A stretch of DNA of 64,000 nt from NCBI RefSeq assembly GCF_964340395.1, contig NC_135562.1:17559985-17623984 (forward strand), read 5' to 3'. This DNA comes from Glandiceps talaboti. Lineage: Eukaryota > Hemichordata > Enteropneusta > Spengelidae. Below the pieces are notes generated by a model. It saw nothing but the letters and a program-made list of their open reading frames with translations, had not been told where the DNA came from and made no database searches. This document shows positions 35,263 through 47,510 of this stretch, one piece after another; position 1 is the stretch's first letter, and every line of letters starts with the position of its first letter. Position numbers and translations under genes: made by a program.

Positions 35263-36749
35263 GTAAGTACATACCTACGTATCGTCTATTAAATTAAACC
35301 TGGTAACTTTAGACCTTTTTACTAGCATCTGGTATGTAAATGTTTGGAAGTTTTCAGGCAGAAAAGTCCACATACACAGTACATCATTTGTAAAAGAAAA
35401 ATAAATTAGGACATGAAATACCATTCTAGCAAACGCGACACTGGGAAATAATGCCTGTTGTTGGCGCATTTTGGACGGTGCCGTAAAAGAGGCCGTGGTT
35501 GCGACGACGTGGTATACATTTTAAACACACTAGCAAATTACGAACATTGCACATAAATAAGCCTGAAGGCTAGTAATAGTTTCATTTCGAAATTATCTTT
35601 AAAAGCTGTACGGAATGGGAGCTTGAGAAAATATATGAAACAATGATTAGACACTATAGCATAGACTCCATGGACTATAAGCGATCTCCAGTAAACGTGA
35701 TATATGCAAATCAGGTGTTGTGATTGTATTGAATATACTGTTATAGTCCCCTATGTACGGGTAGGTCGGCTTTTGATCTTTGACCCATGGCTTTACTAGC
35801 TTCAGCATTACCATCTATCTTCAATACAAGTTGTGTCCCTTCTCTATCAATCCACTTCATTGTTGACAGTAGCCTATGGTTACTCTTATTCAACTTGCAC
35901 TACGATTCGTACGAAGACAAATATTTTTGTTTTTCAAAATACTGGGGAGGGGGCGGGGATACAAGTATAATTCCACTCACCCAACATTTTCTGTTTTATG
36001 TGAATGAGGAGATCTATTTCATCATACCTGTTATACATATTACTGTTGTTTTGTGGTTTGTACAAGTAAGAACCGTCGTTTTGGCTATAAGTGCATGGTG
36101 ACATTGCAGACTGAGTTGAAAGTACGAGGTCATAGTGACACTGAATTAGGACGAAGTACAAACAGTCACTGAACTCGTATTCTCATACATGTCACATAGT
36201 CGTTCAGCAAAATAGCCGACGAAACCTATCGTCTGGGTAGTTTATTGACCGAACTAGGGTATGTTTTAATGATAGAAATTGAGACTGGGGGTTGCAAAGA
36301 AACATTTCTGTATTTAAAAAATCGGGACATGAACTACCCATTATGAATGCTGTATTCTGCACGTAATTTGAGTTAATCATTAATAAAATGAAAGGTGGAT
36401 TTTGAACTCAACCCTAGAATATATAGTGTATACATTTGGTGGACAGAACTTACAATTGTATTTGTCTAATTTCTATCACTACTGATTTTCAGTAATTGAG
36501 ACTTTACTTATCTCTGGTGACAAGGTAACCATCAGAATTCTATGTTGTAAATTTGATGGTCATGACTCGACAGTTACTGTAATTTACACAGCTCTATCGA
36601 GGACCAATCAAAACATATTAATGCAAACCAATTAGCATGTTGAAACCTATCAAACTTTCTGAATATATATAGAGCATGAAATGTATCCTTGTCCAAATAT
36701 TTCCTTCAGACTCGATTGTTTTCTTCATTGAACTGAATGTCTTCACCGG

Positions 36750-38621
36750 GTGATAGATCGACAAATTTTCATCTCCATGCGATCTGATTACTTTCGTCGT
36801 TGTGATCACGTGAAATCTAGTTACCATCGACGTCGTATCCAAGAGGCTGACTCTAGGAAACTTTTTAACATCGTTGGTGAACTTTCCAATGCGAATGCAA
36901 GTAATAGCAAAGCCTTGCCAAATAATATCCCTCTCACGGACTTGCCATCAGAATTTCTCACCTACTTCGAGTCCAAGGTAGCCATGCTTCGAAACGGACT
37001 TGTCGTTCAACAGGATGACTCCCACGATACCCTACCACCCCATGTATTCACTGACTTCAATCCGGTTATAGCCGATCAGGTTAAAACAATCGTGAAACAA
37101 TCCTCCGCGAAGTCTTGCGACCTCGATGTCTTACCATCGGACATTATCAAGAAGTCTGTCAACACCCTCACACCTTTCTTGGTTGACTTTTTTAATTGTT
37201 CGCTCAGGACAGGCATTGTCCCATCTCACTTCAAATCCGCCATTATTCGGCCACTCCTGAAAAAACCGGACCTTGACAAGAATATGCTGAAGAGTTATAG
37301 ACCAGTGTCAAATCTTCCATTTCTTTCAAAAGTTCTTGAAAGAATTGTTGCACAACAACTACATAGCCATCTTACCAGGTTTAATCTATTCGCAAAGCGC
37401 CAAAGTGCATATCGTCCTAATCACAGCACCGAAACAGCCCTATTACGGGTGCATAATGACATCATGCGTGCCCTAAACGATAAAATGGACGTCGTTCTCA
37501 TCATGTTGGATTTGTCGGCTGCGTTCGATACGATCGATCATGACATTCTATTAAACAGACTGCAATCAAGATTCGGCATAACTGGCACCGTTCTGTCCTG
37601 GTTCCGATCATATCTGTCAGATCGCAATCAGTGTGTCAAAGTCGGCAATGTAACATCGGCCAGTTCGACAATGAAGTACGGTGTTCCACAGGGATCGGTA
37701 CTTGGGCCAATCCTTTTCACACTATATACATCACCTTTGGAGGATATCATCGAAGGTCATGGTCTGGATTGCATGATGTATGCCGACGACTCCGAAGTCT
37801 ATGTTGTTTGTAGGCAACCAGATGATGTACGTACCTCTCTCGAGGAATGTATCGACGATGTACGTGGCTGGATGAAGTCAAATCTACTCATTCTGAACGA
37901 TGACAAAACGGAAGTTGTCCATTTCTCGTCAAGCTTGAAACCTGATGCAACAGAACTGTCTAGCCTAAGGATCGGTGACATTGATATCATCCCTTCGAAC
38001 TCGGTCCGTAATCTTGGCATGATTTTAAATAGGAATGGTGCTATGTCCGATCACATAAACCAAGTTTGTAGAAAAGCCCACTACTCATTATACAGAATTG
38101 GCAAGATCCGTAAACTTCTCGATCGGGACACTACCGAGACATTAATCCATGCATTTGTAACAACTCAGTTAGATTATTGTAATAGTCTCTTGTATGGAAT
38201 TAACAAAGATCAGCTTCACCGTTTGCAATCTCTTCAAAACGCTGCAGCACGTTTAGTTAGTCGTTCCCGTAAATTTGACCATATTACACCTGTATTAGTT
38301 GATTTACATTGGCTGCCAGTAGAAGCACGTATTAAGTTCAAGGTTATGTTAATTACTTTTAAAGTAATCAGAGGCTTTGCACCAGTGTATTTGACAGAGC
38401 TGATAGAGCAGTATGTTCCTTCTAGAGATCTCCGCTCTGCAGACAAGTTACGTCTGATTCCACCCCGCGGTACATTCAGTAAGACATACGGCCAGAGAGC
38501 CTTTTCAGTTTGCGCGCCATCACTGTGGAATAAGTTACCTGTAGAGATTCGTACTGCAAGGAATGTTGAGTCTTTTAAACGCGGTTTGAAAACCTATCTT
38601 TTTAATATGTATTATCAGTGA
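36750..38621 (+). CDS. reverse transcriptase fragment of a LINE (endonuclease missing)
   Basis: 623 codons, fully open to TGA at 38619-38621. The first 100 residues are the linker upstream of RT (for example DYFRRCDHVKSSYHRRRIQE). Then come RPVSNLPFLSKVLERIV, QSAYRPNHSTETALL, LDLSAAFDTIDHDILL, GVPQGSVLGPILF, MYADDSEVY (catalytic YADD at 37779-37790), LNDDKTEVV, and a C-terminus ending KTYLFNMYYQ. The RT is intact, but the protein lacks the N-terminal APE-type endonuclease. The annotated first codon is GTG, so the true start lies upstream in the missing part. The absence of stops over 1.9 kb implies a young insertion. Confidence 0.9.
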   Translation: MIDRQIFISMRSDYFRRCDHVKSSYHRRRIQEADSRKLFNIVGELSNANASNSKALPNNIPLTDLPSEFLTYFESKVAMLRNGLVVQQDDSHDTLPPHVFTDFNPVIADQVKTIVKQSSAKSCDLDVLPSDIIKKSVNTLTPFLVDFFNCSLRTGIVPSHFKSAIIRPLLKKPDLDKNMLKSYRPVSNLPFLSKVLERIVAQQLHSHLTRFNLFAKRQSAYRPNHSTETALLRVHNDIMRALNDKMDVVLIMLDLSAAFDTIDHDILLNRLQSRFGITGTVLSWFRSYLSDRNQCVKVGNVTSASSTMKYGVPQGSVLGPILFTLYTSPLEDIIEGHGLDCMMYADDSEVYVVCRQPDDVRTSLEECIDDVRGWMKSNLLILNDDKTEVVHFSSSLKPDATELSSLRIGDIDIIPSNSVRNLGMILNRNGAMSDHINQVCRKAHYSLYRIGKIRKLLDRDTTETLIHAFVTTQLDYCNSLLYGINKDQLHRLQSLQNAAARLVSRSRKFDHITPVLVDLHWLPVEARIKFKVMLITFKVIRGFAPVYLTELIEQYVPSRDLRSADKLRLIPPRGTFSKTYGQRAFSVCAPSLWNKLPVEIRTARNVESFKRGLKTYLFNMYYQ

Positions 38622-38801
38622 TTCGTTTTTTGCTTTGCTGTACATTTATTTCACCGCAGGACTGTGTGTTCTTTACCCTACCACTTGCAATGTGTATTTT
38701 TAAATTTTGCATATTCTTTTTAGAGTTTCTGTACATCGCACTGTGACGTATGTGTAGTGCGTTTTCTAAGAAATTAAAATAATAATAATAATAATAATAA
38801 T
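36750..38801 (+). mobile_element. 5'-truncated LINE (non-LTR retrotransposon) in gene D 5'-UTR intron
   Basis: Carries the C-terminal part of ORF2 (36750-38621), a short 3' UTR and a (TAA)n tail at about 38777-38801. Endonuclease and ORF1 are absent. The 3' end (TAA tail) differs from the LINE at 26281 (GATT tail), so it is a different family. The 5' boundary is uncertain by tens of bases. Confidence 0.88.
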
Positions 38802-39859
38802 GACGTCACGTGATTATTGACCAATGCTTCTGAATTGAGGACCTGATCGTATGCGCATGACAACTGCTCCCCCTCCCCCACCTTTAAATTTCGGCTCATT
38901 GTAGACTTATCCTTTCGGACATAATTTACCTCCCACCACTTCCTGTGTAGATCCCTAGTCTCTATATGCATTAGCTGGTACCCATCAATATCTACATGAT
39001 ATTCCCCCGGTCCATGAATATTCTGCCACTACTGATTTCAAGGCATTTTCCCTAAATGATTTTCTATGTTCTTCTATCTTAGTTTTTAGTTGTCTCCTAC
39101 TTTCTCCAATGTTGGAAACTTTTGCAGGAGTTATACTTAATCCTGTAGATGGCCCCAACACATTTGTTCCGAAGGTGTCTTGTCTTTTGGAGCTACTACC
39201 AAGTTCCTGATTGTGCAGCCAGGCTTTGACACTAACTGATTTTTGAGATTTCGTTAATATATGGATATCCTGGCTAGTGTTTCACTAAGACTGAGCATAT
39301 GGGAGCACAGCCAAGTCAGAAGATATATGTCAGAATGTAATAAATGAAATGTCTGGAATTGTACAATTGATTGTTATTTTTTGCAAGTACGACCAACTTT
39401 TGAAATTAATGATTTCTAACGTCATCTAAGAAATGGGAGGCTGCTCTTGGTGGCGGTTTGCTACCGGGTAGTGATACAAGGTCACATACAGTGGCACATA
39501 ATTGTCTAAATTCGTTTGGCATTGCTTAATCTAAACTACTACAGTTATTGTATTTAATAAACTGTTCATCGTTTCATATCTTATCGAAAAACACACAGAA
39601 AACCATCAGAATAAACTGTTCATCTGAATACCTAGATCCGGGTAAATATTAAAGTGTTTCCGTTGTGTCGAACAACTTTTCTTTTCGATTTCTGTCATAA
39701 CTCATCAAATATAAAATTAACATAATTATTCCAAATTACGTCATGGTACCCGGCTTCCACCTCCTTGTTGTAGCTTAACCACATGTTAAAACATTATCAC
39801 ATTTTTTCTTGCCAATTTCAGAACCATTTTGGTAGGACACATTTGACGAGATTGTTGCA

Positions 39860-42422
39860 ATGGACGACAAAGATTTCATTTTACTGTATCACCCAAGAGA
39901 GAAAATAAAGAAGCTGAAAATACGCCCCGATGATTTGATCTCAATTACTTATCCTAAATCTGGTAAGAATTAAATATCACAATATAATTCACTTGTCATC
40001 TTTTATTTATATTTCTTTGTTTTGAGATTATTTTTTTTCACCTTTATTTATTAGCGCCCAAACAGCACTACAGAAATAATTAATGACCTCAATAGATGTA
40101 TCGAAACTTCCATATGTCTGCCGTCGCACAGCTTTGTTTTCGACTTTTGCAGATCGTTTGCGTATGACTTACGCATCGTTTGATCAAATCTGCGTGAAAT
40201 TAATTTTCATCGCGTATAATACGCAGGATTTTGCGTTACCGCGAACATTCTGCCCATATTTGTCATGCCTTCGTCTAGTGTTAAAACTATTTGCAATTAA
40301 GGCAATACCGTATTTGCCATTCCTTCTTAAAGAACTGATGAATTATGAAATCTAACTCAGGTTACCAGGCCATCCACTTTTGATAGTGTCATTGTATCTT
40401 GCACTTTCTGGAAAATAGGATCGGAATAGCCTTAAATGTAGATATAGGAGATGTTTTTTACAGAAGGGAATAAGCGCTCAGGAATCATGAATATTAATTG
40501 TTCAATCGTGAATATATTGTTTCTTGTGACTCCAATGATAATAACGATATCCTATAATGGAACAAGATCAACTTAATTTTTCTGTAAAATCGCAGGTAAT
40601 TGTAGGTGGTGTAAAATCCCCAGATCCTATAGTTCTTAAAAATGTCTATTCGTATTGTAGTGTTTTGCTTTTATAAAGTGTAAATAGAAATGATTTGTGA
40701 CTTAACATTCATGAAAATATATGGTACAGATAAAAGTGATGTTGAGGGATTTCAACACGTAATAAGTGTTACATTACCTGTAGACTTTAATTTCGCGAGA
40801 TTCACTATTACATGATGGATTATTTCCATATGGCATGTACTGTGAGTTATTGCATTTTGCAATTTTACGTGGGATATTTGCAATTCTGTCAGTCAAATAT
40901 TTATAGTCAACACTGTGTTTGTTAATTTTGTTATCACATAAATAAAGACATTATTATTTGGTGCAGGAACAAATTGGCTCAAACACATTATAAGATTACT
41001 GCTAAATAATGGGACTGTGGAAGACTCCGAATCGATACCTGAGGAAACAAGAGGAGGTCATTTGGAGCTTATAGCTGCCGAGGAAGATGATCATCCATCC
41101 ATCTTTGCGTTTAAGAAAATTGGCAATCCTGATATATGTGTTAATATGGAAACTATGAAGTCACCTCGATACTTTGTAACACATATGAAAATTGATTGGT
41201 TACCTGATAATCTTCCTAAGTCAAAGGTCAGATTTCATGATTTCCTTTATTATCTGAATGAAAATTGAAACTTGATCATTATTAAGCAATACATATCATT
41301 TGTTAACTTAAATGTTTTAATCTGTTTAAACTCCATTTACATAAACAAACGACTTTTCGTCTTCTCTTTTCCAGATTATATATCTCGCAAGAAACCCAAA
41401 AGATGTATGTGTGTCAATATTTTTCCTTATTCGATGTTTGGCAGCAGATCACACAGTTGAGAAAGATCGTGAATTATTTGGTCAAACAGTTGATGGTTTT
41501 GTAAATGGTACACTACCAAGTATGTGAACGATTCAAACAAGCATATTTTACTCATTGCATGATCTTTGATTCGATTACTTAGACTGAATGACAGACAGAC
41601 AAACAAACAAACAGACAAAGTATGTGTACATACATACATACATACATACATACATACATACATACATACATACATACATACATACATACATACATGCATG
41701 CATGCATGCATGCATGCATGCACGCACGCACACACACACACACATATACATACATACATACATACATACATACATACATACATACATACATACATACATA
41801 CATACATACATACATACATACATACATACATAGAAATGCATAAGGAATACAATCCGAATTAATAGATGCAATCTGACGTTTCAAATAAAAATCCTTTATC
41901 AAGGAATTCAAGGCACGACATAGTAGGTAAAGACCTGATTATATCTGAATGATATGAAATAGAACGTCAACCACACGAGATTAATGGTTATACACGTAAA
42001 AAGATCTAAAATTCACATGCACCATAAAGAACCCTATAGAACACACCAGAATTATAGAATAAGTGTATATAGACAGGGAATGGTGTAAATAATCTATTAC
42101 TTCTAAGGAGATTCAGAGAGACGGAAAATAATTACCTCCTCCTTCAACCTCAATCGATTCTCATCCCCAGAAACCTTACACAAACACATTTATTGGAAAT
42201 CAACAGCTCCATTTCCTATTTCGCACTTTCTTGTCTTGCAGTGGAGTATGGAGGATGGCATGAACATGTAATATCATGGTGGCAGAGAAGAAATGAAGAG
42301 AATATTCTCTTTTTGAAATATGAAGATATGCAACGGGTAAGAATATTGTCAAATTGTGACCTCATTCCGTATATTGCACACACACACACACGCACATATA
42401 CACACAGACAGAAGGATATACA

Positions 42423-42486
<64 letters not shown>

Positions 42487-42563
42487 GTCAGTGGTAAGAT
42501 TTGTCCGTAGTACAGTGCTCGATACGTCTGCACGCAGAGCGGAGTATATGTTGAGTCTACCCT

Positions 42564-42642
<79 letters not shown>

Positions 42643-44058
42643 CTTATTAGAGAGGAGTAGATTCTGTGTGACACAATGCATGTCAGTGAAGAAACGAAGA
42701 CATCTTACATCTCAACATGAATTAACAAAATAAGAAGTAAAGAAAGATATATACTTCAAATAACAATACCACCCAAATGATATATCCCTTTATTATAATA
42801 AGATACATTTAAGATATGACGTATATAAGTATGTAGTCTGTGTTAAACGTGTTGGAAAGTACGTAGATGTAACGTTATTATCAATATTGTTGTAGCAGTC
42901 TGGTTGGTGCGGTAAGTGTTGATGAAAAGAGATGCTGATTATTCCTTTAAATGAAAGATACTACATTTTATTTATTTTAGAACAGATATACCTGAACATT
43001 GTATCTAGATTTATTAGTAGTGTTGTGGCCATTAAACGTGTCTGAATTTTGTTTATTTAATGAATACATCTGAACTAAATGTTGCTAGTTATAATATTAT
43101 TTTGTCATCATTCCAGGATTTAAGAACTTCAGTTCAGACGATTGCTGAGTTTATTGGTAAAAGTCCATCACCTGAATTGATTGATAAGATCGTTCATCTC
43201 GCTACGTTTGAGACAATGAAAAAGAAACCTCCACCAGAGCATGAGTTTTTGGGAAAAGCCATGGAACTTCATTTCGAGCCTGGGGAGTCAGTTTTGATCA
43301 GAAAAGGTAAATACATGGTTTATGTGTTTCAATTGGTCGAATTCACAACAAAACTATGGAAGGAAAATATGTACGCCAGTAATTTTACAAACATTGGAAA
43401 TCGATAGCAAAGTGCTCTATTGCAAAACGAAAGCATCGCTGTGAGGAAGTTCCTAGAATGCAGTATACCAAGTGTTATACAATGATAATATTACGGCTGC
43501 TGGTGGTAATAAATCTAACGAGTATAAATACCAGTATTACATTTAATACTGCTATTAAATGATGTGGCAGTACAAGGTAATTAGCATACTACGCCATAAA
43601 TTGGTGACGGATATAGGCTGTACCGATGACTTACTCCTATTTTATATTACACCACTTTACGTGTCTACATTATTTACGCGATTACATCGACATTACAATG
43701 ATTCAGAGCAATATTGAGATATTACTCCGGCAGAATGCAATATTCATCATTACTTATCAGTTAATGGCTTGTGTTTTTTTCCAATCAAACGTCAGGATAT
43801 TTCTATATAAGATGTATTGATAAATAACACATATGTGTCATTGTAATGGATCCCTGTATATGTATATGCTGCACTCTCAACTCTAATCTCTTCTATTTTA
43901 TTCTGTTCTATTCTATTCTATTCTCTTATATTCTACTCTATTCACCAGGAAAAGTTGGAGGATGGAAGGATTATTTCACTGTGGCTCAAAATGAATATTT
44001 TGAGCAGCATTACAAAAAGTGGATGGAAGGAAGTGGTCTTGACTTTGATTTTGAGTGA
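39860..44058 (+). CDS. cytosolic sulfotransferase (SULT family), gene D, complete, 6 coding exons
   Basis: Exons: 39860-39962, 40967-41226, 41375-41519, 42242-42336, 43117-43306 and 43949-44058, 903 nt giving 300 aa, phases 1,0,1,0,1. Motifs: YPKSGTNW (31-38), His107 in [22 protein letters not shown] (Arg127, Ser135), KYEDM, RKG (263-265) and [10 protein letters not shown]. The tail is slightly changed ([10 protein letters not shown] against [10 protein letters not shown]). Exons 1-2 and the 148-bp intron 2 group with gene B, exon 4 with gene C, and the TGA stop plus 3' UTR with gene E. Its pentanucleotide array in intron 5 is the shortest of the five. All junctions and frames are intact. Confidence 0.9.
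41589..41831 (+). repeat. (CAGA)/(CAAA), (CATA)n and (CATG)n microsatellite in gene D intron 3
   Basis: Compound array in the intron position shared by all paralogues, with a central (CATG)/(CACG) block. Confidence 0.95.
41832..42195 (-). mobile_element. probable Penelope-like element (PLE) 3' tail remnant
   Basis: Gene D has about 360 bases inserted between its CATA array and the TTGGAAATC block that directly follows the array in gene B. Read on the minus strand, translation near 42121-42175 gives [20 protein letters not shown], resembling the end of the GIY-YIG endonuclease of PLEs (E-x2-WI-x2-L). Further on comes CTTGATAAAGGA then GAAACGTCAGATTGC (41872-41906), similar to the hammerhead-ribozyme-derived tail known from these elements. 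The core appears degraded. Assignment from memory of the family; moderate. Confidence 0.4.
42426..42640 (+). repeat. two (TA)n runs flanking a 72-bp module in gene D intron 4
   Basis: (TA)n at about 42426-42483 and 42568-42638 enclose GAAGTCAGTGGTAAGATTTG... through 42555. The module recurs inverted at 44908-44979 with one difference in 72 positions. Confidence 0.9.
43886..43936 (+). repeat. short (TTCTA)n tract before exon 6 of gene D
   Basis: About 50 bp of TTCTA-like units immediately before the TTCACCAG acceptor at 43948. Confidence 0.85.
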
Positions 44059-44656
44059 TTCGATTGAACAGGTCTCGTTGTTTTAAAACATTCATGTATG
44101 AATATAACAGAGGAATCTAGAATAGTATTTCACCAATTAGTTTCAAATCACCGACAGAGATTTTTATCCGATAATAACGATAATATCTAAAAATCTAACT
44201 TTCTAAATAACTAAATAACGAAAGATGAAGACAGGCCCTTTTTATCGGATAGAATCGATAACATTGTCTAAAAATCGGACATTTTGATTACCTTAGACAA
44301 AGATACTGATGGAGGGCTTTCCCGTAACATAAACTGAAAGTCCAACATTTTGAATAATATTTTGACTGACTACTCAACTTCCCCGACCGACGAATTGAAG
44401 AGTTCTTATTCGATAATATCGTTTAGAAATCTAACCATTTGAATGACTTATATATACTACCCAGAAGACATAGGGTCTTTCCAGACAAGGTTTTATGTAA
44501 CTATCATAGATATTAAACATTTAGAAGCCATAATGATATGTTGTGCAATGTCGCGCTTTCATGAGTTCAGCATTCCCGAGAATGTCTTTACCTCATAGAT
44601 TGCGATATAGAGAATACGTATTCAGTGAGTAATCAAAACGCTGTGTCGTCGTGCCG

Positions 44657-44828
44657 TGTGTGTATATGTATGTATGTATGTATGTACATGTATGTATGTA
44701 TGTATGTATACATGTATGTATGTATGTATGTATGTATGTATGTATGTATGTATGTATGTATGTATGTATGTATGCATGTGCGTGTGTATGTATGTATGTA
44801 TGTATGTATGTATGTATGTATGTATGTA
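44657..44828 (+). repeat. (GTAT)n microsatellite
   Basis: Tetranucleotide array; a further block of the same unit follows the 72-bp module at about 44980-45025. Confidence 0.95.
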
Positions 44829-44907
44829 CATCAACATCTCCTGACGAGTGATTTACTCACGAAACAGGCTTGTAGAGACGAAAAACCCGACTTGATTTTC
44901 TTCTACC

Positions 44908-44979
44908 CTCAACATATACTCCGCTCTGCTTGCAGACGTATCGAGCACTGTACTACGGACAAATCTTACCACTGACTTC
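44908..44979 (-). repeat. 72-bp module, inverted copy
   Basis: Reverse complement of 42484-42555 with a single mismatch (CTGCTTGCAG against CTGCGTGCAG). Bordered on the right by (TATG)n, as its partner is bordered by (TA)n. Confidence 0.9.
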
Positions 44980-45483
44980 CTATGTATGTATGTATGTATG
45001 TATGTATGTATGTATTTATGTATGTAATGCATTCAATATCTATTAAGATCATGTTCGAAAAGAGTAAAGCCGTCTGGTAAATGTAGCCTAAACGGTCGTA
45101 AAACATCACTTATAGTGACACCAAGGGACCGATTTAAAAGATCAAAATATGGAAATAAAAGGGGCTAACATTATTTTCTGAAGTCGTTACTAACGGGCGC
45201 TACACTAGTGGAAATATTTTCTTGATTTCCTTGGGATTGTAAGACAGTCGTTGGTGGCGATGTTCTAAGAAGAAAAATAAAACATCGTGACAGGCAATCC
45301 ATTAAAACACTTAGTCATGGACATCATGACAACGAAGTTAACCAAATTTCGGAAATGTATTGTATACATTGATATAATTTAGTTTTTATACCTATATTTA
45401 ATTCAGTACGAGTTCTGGAATATTCAAAGCATTCTCCGTTACATACACATATAAATATGAATGCCAGTATGGTATACTTATAT

Positions 45484-45573
45484 ATAATGCTCCGAGTATG
45501 ATTCCGCGGAGTAATACAAATTCGAGCCGGTAGGCGAGAATTTGAAGTTCGGTAATCATACGAGGAACATTAT
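45484..45573. repeat. 90-bp imperfect foldback
   Basis: The left arm ATAATGCTCCGAGTATGATT pairs with the right arm (complement ATAATGTTCCTCGTATGATT), continuing inward through AAATTCGAGCC / AAATTCTCGCC. No target duplication seen; could be a MITE or another hairpin. Confidence 0.5.
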
Positions 45574-46138
45574 GACGTAAAACTAACATTGATTTGATGG
45601 AATTATATATTTATCACATAACTAAGTATTTCCCTGTATTTTTCTAAAATTTTAAATCGTATTTTACGAATACTGTATCATTTCATCGCACTATATTCTT
45701 CATCGCGTATTAAAAATGGTGCCCGACGGCTATGCAAATTGCATAATCGCGTGACCTGTCGCGAGGTCAAGCTTACCATACATGGTATCGGTCGCGGTCG
45801 TAGTGTTCTGTGGTTTCTCAAGCAAAATTATCGGTTATAACCTTGCAATGTTCATGTAATATCGAATTTAGTTTAAAATGTAAGTAGAATTTGTCTGAAT
45901 AAGACTTTTGTGTCGTCATTTTAATCATATTTTCTCGGGTTGTGTAAGTTCGGAGATCTGAGCTCGACGGAAAATCGGAAGTAAGGTTGCCGGCTGCTCG
46001 TGCTACATCGATAATCTACGTGATTTTTAAATAGCATAACATGTATCAAATAAAAATAAAAGTACCTCTACATATCAAACTCATGCCATCCAAGGATACA
46101 TGTAACCTAATGTTTGCATTTACGTTTTGAAAGCACGT

Positions 46139-46906
46139 AATTATTACGATAAATTTGATCGTAGCGTAGGATTGGCACGAACATTCGAACAGTACGGAGA
46201 ATATAGTTCGGTAGAACAGGGGTGATATGCTCTGAAATCACCCCCTGTTTGACGTCATACAGTAGAAGATATGCACGTATTTATGTGATAATATTTCATA
46301 TCAAAATATGGACGTGTGGAAACGATATTCTTAGTTGTTGAAACAATATTCTCATTTTGGAATACTAAGATTGGAATTCCTAAGTATTCACGTTATCATA
46401 TTTGGTATGCTCAAAATATCCTCTGTCATTTTCGGATGCAAATATCGGTGTTAGTATTGCCTATGATATTCATATCAAAATATTATGCATATTCTGGTAT
46501 GTCAACCATATTCATATCAACATACTAATTATTACGATAAATTTGATCGTAGCGTAGGATTGGCACGAACATTCGAACAGTACGGAGAAAATAGTTCGGT
46601 AGAACAGGGGTGATATGCTCTGAAATCACCCCCTGTTTGACGTCATACAGTAGAAGATATGCACGTATATTTATGTGATAATATTTCATATCAAAATATG
46701 GACGTGTGGAAACGATATTCTTAGTTGTTGAAACAATATTCTCATTTTGGAATACTAAGATTGGAATTCACGTTATTATATTTGGTATGCTCAAAATATC
46801 CTCTGTCATTTTCGGATGCAAATATCGGTGTTAGTATTGCCTATGATATTCATATCAAAATATTATGCATATTCTGGTATGTCAACCATATTCATATCAA
46901 CATACT
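46139..46906 (+). repeat. tandem duplication of a 388-bp unit
   Basis: Unit 1 is 46139-46526 and unit 2 is 46527-46906 (380 bp). They are almost identical apart from a short deletion after 'ggaatt' in unit 2 and a few changes. Each holds a short hairpin AACAGGGGTGAT/ATCACCCCCTGTT. The two short open frames (46316-46528, 46725-46952) are the same segment in the two units. Confidence 0.92.
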
Positions 46907-47336
46907 ACATATGTCGTCATATTCCAAGCAATTCTTATCTGAATACTATTAAATGAGAATTTGTCAGAATATTGTCAGCATAATGGCGTATGGGTTAGGT
47001 ATGCCCATCAACATATGTTAGAATATGATGGATTTGGTGTAGTGACAGGCTTCGCTGACTACGTGAATTATCTTCGCCCCAACAGCATTCAATATATATG
47101 TCGATCAGCTCCTTTTGCTTTCGAACATCAGCTTCCTTCGTCCTAAATTCAGTAACAGGAAAAATATTCAATCTGTTCATCAACGATAAACGGGCTGGAT
47201 CCATAACATTTAGACGAGTATGCACAGTTAGATGCAACTCAGTTTCCACCATTCAACAACAAAGCGCATCACATGATGACCATCCAAAAGTACAAACCAA
47301 GACGAGCGTTGGTGGCGTCATACTAGCAAACTGCTA

Positions 47337-47510
47337 CATATGTATGTATGTATGCCATGTCTATGTATGTATGTATGTATGTATGTATGTATGTATGTAT
47401 GTATGTATGCCATGTCTATGTATGTATGTATGTATGTATGTATGTATGTATGTATGTATGCATGTATGTATGTATGTATGTATGTATGTATGTATGTATG
47501 TATGTATGGA
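47337..47510 (+). repeat. (GTAT)n microsatellite with GCCATGTC interruptions
   Basis: Tetranucleotide array interrupted twice by the same GCCATGTC word about 60 bp apart, indicating slippage of a larger unit. Confidence 0.95.

Noticed and set aside
46995-47252. 85-codon minus-strand frame in the D-E spacer
   Set aside because: Ordinary composition but no motif, overlapping frame on the other strand, no splice or start context; cannot be supported as a gene.
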